Source: Candidatus Intestinimonas merdavium
GTDB taxonomy: Bacteria; Bacillota; Clostridia; Oscillospirales; Oscillospiraceae
Direction of reading: 5' to 3'
NCBI GenBank assembly: GCA_019115785.1
Contig: DXCX01000057.1
Coordinates: 1 to 45,821, forward strand
DNA: 45,821 nucleotides
Part shown: positions 40,428 through 45,821 of the stretch, one piece after another
How positions within the stretch are numbered: position 1 is the first letter of the stretch
How the letters are laid out: the number at the start of each line of letters is the position of its first letter
Notes under the pieces: model-generated
The model's input: the letters and a program-made list of their open reading frames with translations, nothing else
Databases searched by the model: none
Told to the model about the DNA's origin: nothing
Translations under genes and position numbers: made by a program

Positions 40428-41405
40428 ATGAAACGGATCTCTTGTCTCTTGCTTGCCGCTCTGACGGCCTTCTCCCTGACCGCCTGCGGCGGCGGCTCCA
40501 CCGAGTCCACACCCCCTGAAACAAGTCCCGCCGAGACGACTCCTGCCGCGACTACCCCCGCCGAGACCACCCCGGCTGTCAGCGTGCCCCCGGTGGAGGA
40601 TCTCACCGGTGTGGACACCTCCGCCATCCCCGGCGTGGAGGACGGTGTGCTCACGGTGGGCATGGAGTGCGCCTACGCCCCCTACAACTGGACACAGATG
40701 GATGACTCCAATGGCGCCGTGCCCATTGTCAATAACCCCGGCTCCTATGCCAATGGTTATGACGTGATGATGGCGCAGCGCATCTGCGACGCCTATGGCT
40801 GGGAGCTGGAGGTCATGGCTCTGGAGTGGGGGGGACTGACCCCCGCCCTGCAGAGCGGCACCATCGACGTGGCCATCGCCGGCAAGTCCATGACCGCCGA
40901 GCGCATGGCTGAGGTGGATATGGCCGGGCCCTACTACTACGCCACCATCGTGTGTGTCACCACCAAGGACAGCGCGTATGCCTCCGCCACCTCCATTGCC
41001 GATCTGGCCGGCGGCCTGTGCACCTCTCAGTCGGGCACCATCTGGTATGACACCTGTCTGCCCCAGATCCCCGACGCCCAGATCCAGGCCCCCGCTGACA
41101 CCGCCCCCGCCATGATCATGGCCCTGCAGAGCGGTACCGTGGACTTCATCTGCACCGACCTGCCCACCGCCAGCGGCGCCGTGGCAAAAGACGACAACCT
41201 GGTGATTCTGAACTTCTCCGGCACCGACGGCGACTTCCAGTTTGCCACCGAGGAGGAGCGGGCTGAGAACGTGAACATCGGCATGTCTGTCCAGAAGGGC
41301 AATACCCAGCTGCTGGACGCCATGAACACCGTACTCTCCGCCTTGAATGGTGACCAGTTCAATGCCCTCATGGACCAGGCCATCGCCGTCCAGCCCGAGA
41401 TCTGA
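40428..41405 (+). CDS. Amino-acid (probably lysine) ABC transporter binding lipoprotein
   Basis: Solute-binding protein family 3 (325 aa). Signal peptide MKRISCLLLAALTAFSLTAC with lipobox LTAC, then a Thr/Pro/Glu-rich linker of about 35 residues. The binding domain starts with GVLTVGMECAYAPYNW and contains ALEWGGLTPALQSGTIDVAIAGKSMTAER, a family-typical stretch. Lysine specificity is inferred from the L box immediately upstream, not from the binding site itself. AAGGAAGG precedes ATG 40428 by 7-8 nt; an ATG at 40424 is out of frame. Followed by a stem-loop that may stabilise its mRNA. Confidence 0.9.
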   Translation: MKRISCLLLAALTAFSLTACGGGSTESTPPETSPAETTPAATTPAETTPAVSVPPVEDLTGVDTSAIPGVEDGVLTVGMECAYAPYNWTQMDDSNGAVPIVNNPGSYANGYDVMMAQRICDAYGWELEVMALEWGGLTPALQSGTIDVAIAGKSMTAERMAEVDMAGPYYYATIVCVTTKDSAYASATSIADLAGGLCTSQSGTIWYDTCLPQIPDAQIQAPADTAPAMIMALQSGTVDFICTDLPTASGAVAKDDNLVILNFSGTDGDFQFATEEERAENVNIGMSVQKGNTQLLDAMNTVLSALNGDQFNALMDQAIAVQPEI

Positions 41406-41420
41406 TCCCACACGCGGCTC

Positions 41421-41455
41421 CACGCTCCACCCGCCCAAAAGGTGGGTGGGGCGTG
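41421..41455 (+). promoter_or_regulatory. Intercistronic hairpin after the binding-protein gene
   Basis: CACGCTCCACCCGCC pairs with GGTGGGTGGGGCGTG around CAAAA (wobbles only). There is no T run. It probably stabilises or partially terminates, giving more binding protein than permease. Confidence 0.7.
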
Positions 41456-41483
41456 CTGTCTCTGAAAGGAATGTGAGCGTTTC

Positions 41484-42374
41484 ATGGACAAATTCATTGA
41501 GCTGGGCCAGGATATGGTGACTCTCTGGGTCAATTATTGGCCCAGATACCTCGTGGGTATCCGCAGCACCCTGCTCCTGGCCATCTCCGCCACCATCATC
41601 GGCTGTCTGATCGGCCTGGTGTGCGGCATCCTCAACACCATCCCCTATTCCCCCAGGGACCCTGCTCCCAAGCGCATCCTCCTCAAGCTCATCCGGGCGG
41701 TGGTGCGCATCTATGTAGAGGTCTTCCGAGGCACTCCCATGATGCTCCAGGCGGTGTTTATTTTCTATGGCCTGCCCTATTTCACCGACCAGAAAATTAT
41801 GTTCCGGGGCACCAGCGGCATGTGGCTGGCCGCCATCATCATCGTGTCCATCAACACCGGCGCCTATATGGCGGAATCGGTGCGGGGCGGCATCATCTCC
41901 ATCGACCCGGGCCAGACCGAGGGGGCCAAGGCCATCGGCATGAACCATGTGCAGACCATGACCAGCATCATTCTGCCTCAGGCCCTGCGCAACATCATGC
42001 CCCAGATCGGCAACAATTTCATCATCAATATCAAGGATACCTCGGTGATGTTTATCATCGGCTTTATTGAGTTCTTCGGCCAGCACCGGAACATTGTGGG
42101 CAACAACAACATGTTTTTCCAGTCGGCCGCCATTGAGATGATCGGCTATCTGTGCATGACCCTCATCGCCTCCCTTCTCCTGCGGTGGGTGGAACGGCGT
42201 ATGGACGGCAGCGACAGCTACGAGCTGGTGCAGGCAGACCAGTTGACCATGGCCGCCGGGACCTACAGCCACCCGAACCGGGGGACGCCCTTTGACGAGC
42301 ACAGCAAGGAGTACCAGGACCGGGTCAGTGAGGGCCTGAAGCAGCGCAACGGCAGCACGAGAGGAGAGCGGTGA
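41484..42374 (+). CDS. Amino-acid ABC transporter permease (HisM/GlnP type)
   Basis: Membrane permease (296 aa) of the polar amino acid family. First hydrophobic segment [21 protein letters not shown], then [24 protein letters not shown] (the family signature FRGTP). The EAA loop reads [21 protein letters not shown] followed by [16 protein letters not shown]. It has a hydrophilic C-terminal tail longer than usual, about 60 residues past the last helix. It begins 78 bp after the binding protein; the ATPase ATG follows its stop by 1 nt. Confidence 0.92.
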   Translation: MDKFIELGQDMVTLWVNYWPRYLVGIRSTLLLAISATIIGCLIGLVCGILNTIPYSPRDPAPKRILLKLIRAVVRIYVEVFRGTPMMLQAVFIFYGLPYFTDQKIMFRGTSGMWLAAIIIVSINTGAYMAESVRGGIISIDPGQTEGAKAIGMNHVQTMTSIILPQALRNIMPQIGNNFIINIKDTSVMFIIGFIEFFGQHRNIVGNNNMFFQSAAIEMIGYLCMTLIASLLLRWVERRMDGSDSYELVQADQLTMAAGTYSHPNRGTPFDEHSKEYQDRVSEGLKQRNGSTRGER

Positions 42375-42375
42375 G

Positions 42376-43116
42376 ATGAGCGAGGTGATTTTACAGGTCA
42401 GACACCTGTCCAAGGCCTTTGGGAAAAACCAGGTCCTGCGGGACATTGACTTCACCGTGTCCAAGGGGGATGTCATCTCTATCATCGGGGCGTCCGGATC
42501 GGGAAAGTCCACCCTCCTCCGGTGCATCAATCTTCTGGAGACGCCCACGTCGGGAGAGATCCTCTTCCATGGCAAAGACGTGGCCGGCCGGGGGGTGAAT
42601 CCCTGCGGCTACCGGTCCCGAGTGGGCATGGTCTTCCAGTCCTTCAATCTTTTCAACAACATGACGGTGCTGGAAAACTGCATGGTGGGCCAGCTTAAGG
42701 TGCTCAAACGGGACAGGGAGAGCGCCCGGAAAAATGCTATGAAGTATCTCGAGCAGGTGGGGATGGCCCCCTATATCAATGCCAAGCCCCGGCAGATTTC
42801 CGGCGGTCAGAAGCAGCGGGTGGCCATCGCCCGTGCCCTGGCTATGGAGCCGGAGGTCCTCCTCTTCGACGAGCCCACCTCTGCCCTGGACCCGGAGATG
42901 GTGGGGGAGGTCCTCTCTGTTATGCGGGACCTGGCGCAGGGCGGCATGACCATGCTGGTGGTCACCCATGAGATGGCCTTTGCCCGGGATGTGAGCAGCC
43001 GGGTGGTCTACATGTCGGAGGGGGTCATCTGTGAGGAGGGAACGCCTCAGGAGATCTTCCAGGCCCCCAAGCAGCAGAGGACCCGGGACTTTTTGGCCCG
43101 TTTCCGGCAGGATTGA
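42376..43116 (+). CDS. Amino-acid ABC transporter ATPase (HisP/GlnQ type)
   Basis: Cytoplasmic ATPase (246 aa). Walker [17 protein letters not shown]-loop [14 protein letters not shown], signature [17 protein letters not shown], Walker [20 protein letters not shown], and switch His in [11 protein letters not shown]. Coupled to the permease gene with 1 nt between stop and start. Last gene of the lysine-riboswitch operon. Confidence 0.94.
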   Translation: MSEVILQVRHLSKAFGKNQVLRDIDFTVSKGDVISIIGASGSGKSTLLRCINLLETPTSGEILFHGKDVAGRGVNPCGYRSRVGMVFQSFNLFNNMTVLENCMVGQLKVLKRDRESARKNAMKYLEQVGMAPYINAKPRQISGGQKQRVAIARALAMEPEVLLFDEPTSALDPEMVGEVLSVMRDLAQGGMTMLVVTHEMAFARDVSSRVVYMSEGVICEEGTPQEIFQAPKQQRTRDFLARFRQD

Positions 43117-43138
43117 GGGGAAAGAGGACCGATTTTTC

Positions 43139-43167
43139 TTGACTTTTCCGCCGCTGCCGCATATACT
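43139..43167 (+). promoter_or_regulatory. Promoter of the T-box/valS unit
   Basis: TTGACT, 17-bp spacer, TATACT; predicted start near 43174 at the base of the T-box leader. Confidence 0.85.
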
Positions 43168-43173
43168 GGGTAG

Positions 43174-43425
43174 GTCAAAGGCTGGGAAGGGAAGGAGTAC
43201 GTCTGTTTCCAGGTTCAGAGAGGAGCCGCTGTGGTGCGAGGCTCCCCGGTGCAGACGGAATGTGGTCCCGGAGCCCCGCGGCCCAATGGATGATGCGATG
43301 TCCTGGTAAGCCGCGGCGCGCGTCCGCGTTATGGACGAAAAAAGTGCGGGTGCCAAGGCGCCCGAATTCAGGTGGTACCGCGGAGCCATCCGCCCTGAAG
43401 CCAGAAGGCTTCAGGGCGTTTTTCG
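43174..43425 (+). ncRNA. T-box leader (valine specifier)
   Basis: Stem I elements AGAGAGG and GGTGCGAGGCTCC are followed by a candidate specifier loop GGAATGTGGTCCCGGAGC, in which GTC (43265-43267) is a valine codon. The invariant T-box sequence GGTGGTACCGCGG lies at 43371-43383. The terminator is a 12-bp stem, CGCCCTGAAGCC/GGCTTCAGGGCG (43391-43418), with TTTTT. Uncharged tRNA(Val) would relieve termination. The specifier assignment agrees with valS downstream. Confidence 0.93.
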
Positions 43426-43455
43426 TATCTGGAACGGAAAGGTGGTAGAGAGGGA

Positions 43456-44064
43456 ATGGCCCGATTTGAGGTCAAGATGACAGGGGCGACATTTCAATCA
43501 TGTACCGAACAGTATATTTTGTTTCGGCGCGCCCGGGAAGTGGCCGGAACCGGATTCAAAATCGTGGTTCTGATTGAGGCGGTGGCGGCCGTGTCGGCGG
43601 TCCTGCTTGCGGTATCCCAGCAGGAGGCTCCCCTCACAAGGATTCTCTTCTTCCTGGCGGCGGTATTCCTGGCATGGCGGGTTGTGAGCAAGGTCCAGGG
43701 TCGGGATACACGAAGCTATATCCAGAGGGCCAGGGCACAAAAGATCTCCCCCGAGGATGGGGCAAAGGAACTCGTGGTATCCTTTGATGAGGAGGGCTGC
43801 ACGCTGGGGACGGCGGGCGGTACTCTGCCCGGCCAGGATGTGGAGGAGCGGAAGCTCTTCTCCTATGACCAGGTGAGTGGGCTCTTCCGCTCCGAGTCCT
43901 ATTTTCTGGCCGCCTGCGACAAGGCCTCCAGTATCTGTTTCCCCTTGGCGGGGCTGACCGGCGGGACCCCGGAGGAGCTGACGGCCTTTCTGGAGGAGCG
44001 GTGCCAACGGAAGGCGGTCTTCTACCCCCTGGAGACGGAGAAATTTCAGACTTTTCTAGGATAA
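43456..44064 (+). CDS. YcxB-like membrane protein
   Basis: A 202-residue protein with two adjacent hydrophobic helices near the N-terminus (IVVLIEAVAAVSAVLLAV and TRILFFLAAVFLAWRVV), followed by a cytoplasmic-type C-terminal domain with FSYDQVSGLFRSESYFLAACDKASSICFPL, resembling the YcxB-like family of unknown function. It lies between the T-box leader and valS with no terminator or clear promoter on its 3' side, so it appears to be co-regulated by valine tRNA charging. The ribosome site is modest (AAAGGTGG or GAGAGGG). Confidence 0.75.
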   Translation: MARFEVKMTGATFQSCTEQYILFRRAREVAGTGFKIVVLIEAVAAVSAVLLAVSQQEAPLTRILFFLAAVFLAWRVVSKVQGRDTRSYIQRARAQKISPEDGAKELVVSFDEEGCTLGTAGGTLPGQDVEERKLFSYDQVSGLFRSESYFLAACDKASSICFPLAGLTGGTPEELTAFLEERCQRKAVFYPLETEKFQTFLG

Positions 44065-44102
44065 AAACTGGGAAATAATAAGATATGGGATGTGAAATAC
44101 CG

Positions 44103-45821
44103 ATGAACAAGGAATTGCCGAAGGTTTATGAGCCCCAGGAGGCGGAGGGGCGTATTTACAAGATGTGGGAGGAGCACGGCTGCTTTGCCGGCCACCGGGA
44201 CCCGGACAAGAAGCCCTTCACCATCGTCATGCCGCCCCCCAACGTGACAGGCCAGCTTCATATGGGCCATGCCATGGATTCCACCCTCCAGGACATCCTC
44301 ATCCGCTTTAAGCGGATGCAGGGCTATGCCGCGCTGTGGGTGCCCGGCACCGACCACGCCGGTATCGCCACCCAGATCAAGGTGGAGGAGGAGCTCCGGA
44401 AGAACGAGGGCCTCACCCGCTATGACCTGGGCCGGGAAAAATTCCTGGAGCGGGTCTGGGACTGGAAGAACAAGTATGGCAACCGCATTGTGGAGCAGCA
44501 GAAGAAGCTGGGTGCCTCCTGTGACTGGGACCGCTCCCGGTTCACCATGGATGAGGGCCTCTCCAAGGCGGTGCGCCATGTCTTCGTCTCCCTCTACAAG
44601 AAGGGCCTCATCTATAAGGGGAGCCGCATCATCAACTGGTGCCACCACTGTGTCACCGCCCTCTCCGACGCCGAGGTGGAGTACCAGGACAAGCCCGGCT
44701 CCTTCTGGCACATCCGCTATCCCATCCAGGGGGAGGAGGGCCGGTACGTCATCGTGGCCACCACACGGCCCGAGACCATGCTGGGCGACACCGGTGTGGC
44801 CGTCCACCCCGACGACGAGCGGTACAAGGACATCGTGGGCAAGAAGTGCATCCTGCCCCTGGTGGGCCGGGAGATGCCCATCGTGGCTGACGCCTACGTG
44901 GACATGGAGTTCGGCACCGGCTGTGTGAAGATGACCCCCGCCCACGACCCCAACGACTTCGAGGTGGGCCTGCGCCAGAATCTGGAGACCATCCGGGTGC
45001 TGGACGACAACGGCCGCATTGTGGAGGGCTATGGCAAGTACTCCGGCATGGACCGCTATGAGGCCCGGAAGGCCATTGTTGCCGACCTGGAGGCGGGTGG
45101 CTATCTGGTGAAGGTGGAGCCCCACCAGCACAATGTGGGCACCTGCTACCGCTGCCACAGCGACGTGGAGCCCCTCATCTCGGCCCAGTGGTTCGTCAAG
45201 ATGGCCCCCCTGGCCGAGGAGGCCCTGCGGGTGGTCAACGACGGAGAGGTGAAGTTCGTCCCCGACCGCTTCTCCAAGACCTACACCAACTGGATGGAGA
45301 ACGTCCACGACTGGTGCATCTCCCGGCAGCTCTGGTGGGGCCACCAGATCCCCGCCTGGACCTGCCAGGACTGCGGCCACATCACCGTCAGCGAGAGCGA
45401 CCCCACCGAATGTGAGCACTGCCACTCCCACAACATCGTCCAGGAGGAGGATGTGCTGGACACCTGGTTCTCCTCCGCCCTCTGGCCCTTCTCCACCCTG
45501 GGCTGGCCCGAGGAGACCGAGGACTACAAGTATTTCTATCCCACCGACGTGCTGGTCACCGGCTACGACATCATCTTCTTCTGGGTGGCCCGCATGATCT
45601 TCTCCGGCTGTGAGCATACCGGCAAGCCCCCCTTCCACACCGTGTTCATCCACGGTCTGGTGCGGGACGACAAGGGCCGCAAGATGTCCAAGTCCCTGGG
45701 CAACGGCATTGATCCCCTGGAGATGGCCAACCAGTACGGCGCCGACGCCCTGCGCTTCAACCTGGTGACCGGCAACTCCCCCGGAAACGATATGCGCTTC
45801 TACACCGAGCGGTGCGAGGCC
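44103..45821 (+). CDS. valS: Valyl-tRNA synthetase (3' end outside window)
   Basis: Class I aminoacyl-tRNA synthetase, first 573 residues of an expected 880 or so. Motifs: [15 protein letters not shown] (HIGH), [10 protein letters not shown], editing-domain [16 protein letters not shown], catalytic [11 protein letters not shown], and KMSKSLGN (about residue 528). Cysteine pairs in CQDCGHITV and CEHCHS suggest a zinc-binding insert in the catalytic region. ATG 44103 fits the conserved N-terminus [18 protein letters not shown]; the ribosome site (GGGATGTG) is weak. Runs off the window with the frame open. Controlled by the T-box upstream. Confidence 0.96.
   Translation, partial: MNKELPKVYEPQEAEGRIYKMWEEHGCFAGHRDPDKKPFTIVMPPPNVTGQLHMGHAMDSTLQDILIRFKRMQGYAALWVPGTDHAGIATQIKVEEELRKNEGLTRYDLGREKFLERVWDWKNKYGNRIVEQQKKLGASCDWDRSRFTMDEGLSKAVRHVFVSLYKKGLIYKGSRIINWCHHCVTALSDAEVEYQDKPGSFWHIRYPIQGEEGRYVIVATTRPETMLGDTGVAVHPDDERYKDIVGKKCILPLVGREMPIVADAYVDMEFGTGCVKMTPAHDPNDFEVGLRQNLETIRVLDDNGRIVEGYGKYSGMDRYEARKAIVADLEAGGYLVKVEPHQHNVGTCYRCHSDVEPLISAQWFVKMAPLAEEALRVVNDGEVKFVPDRFSKTYTNWMENVHDWCISRQLWWGHQIPAWTCQDCGHITVSESDPTECEHCHSHNIVQEEDVLDTWFSSALWPFSTLGWPEETEDYKYFYPTDVLVTGYDIIFFWVARMIFSGCEHTGKPPFHTVFIHGLVRDDKGRKMSKSLGNGIDPLEMANQYGADALRFNLVTGNSPGNDMRFYTERCEA

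Overview
The window reads as chromosomal DNA from a GC-rich, gut-type Clostridia member, most likely Oscillospiraceae (Flavonifractor/Lawsonibacter/Intestinimonas-like). This is an inference from strong GC3 bias, lipoproteins with a LAAC lipobox, a T-box leader, an L-box (lysine) riboswitch, a tandem glycine riboswitch, a LicT/RAT antiterminator and a FeoA-FeoB fusion with a Cys-rich partner. No tRNA, rRNA, CRISPR array, prophage or intact transposase was seen.

Layout. 1-7.2 kb: the end of a DUF362 ferredoxin-like protein, deoC, then a BMP-family nucleoside ABC transporter (lipoprotein, ATPase, two permeases); together a nucleoside uptake and deoxyribose salvage block. 7.4-19.6 kb: galactose block with galK, galM, an AraC-type response regulator, a YesM/LytS-type histidine kinase, a membrane-anchored sugar-binding protein, two MglB-like lipoproteins and mglA/mglC. 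The gene order suggests a sugar-sensing signalling system controlling the transporter. 19.7-23.9 kb: a eukaryote-type hexokinase, formate-THF ligase and an SLC13/ArsB-like permease, closed by a MITE-like inverted-repeat element. 24-29.8 kb: cell-wall amidase (minus strand), feoAB fusion with a 53-aa Cys-rich membrane protein, a PNPOx-like flavoprotein (minus) and thiamine pyrophosphokinase. 30-32.1 kb (minus): a decayed PTS locus with a licT antiterminator missing its extreme C-terminus, an HPr tail and an EIICB gene with an amber codon and an internal deletion. 32.4-38.4 kb: glycine-riboswitch-controlled gcvT-gcvH-gcvPA-gcvPB-lpdA. 38.5-40.1 kb: a small XRE regulator plus 3-TM protein, divergent from gluQ. 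40.1-43.1 kb: lysine-riboswitch-controlled amino-acid ABC transporter. 43.1 kb to the end: T-box leader, a YcxB-like gene and a partial valS.

The most unusual signal is a pair of related, hairpin-rich, non-coding inserts directly after the stop codons of deoC (1.64 kb) and the response regulator (11.5 kb). In each case the last 67-82 bp of the upstream gene is repeated on the far side of the insert, and the original terminator lies beyond the second copy. All differences between the paired copies are synonymous or stop-to-stop. This looks like an interspersed element family that duplicates, or replaces, the 3' end of the gene it lands behind.
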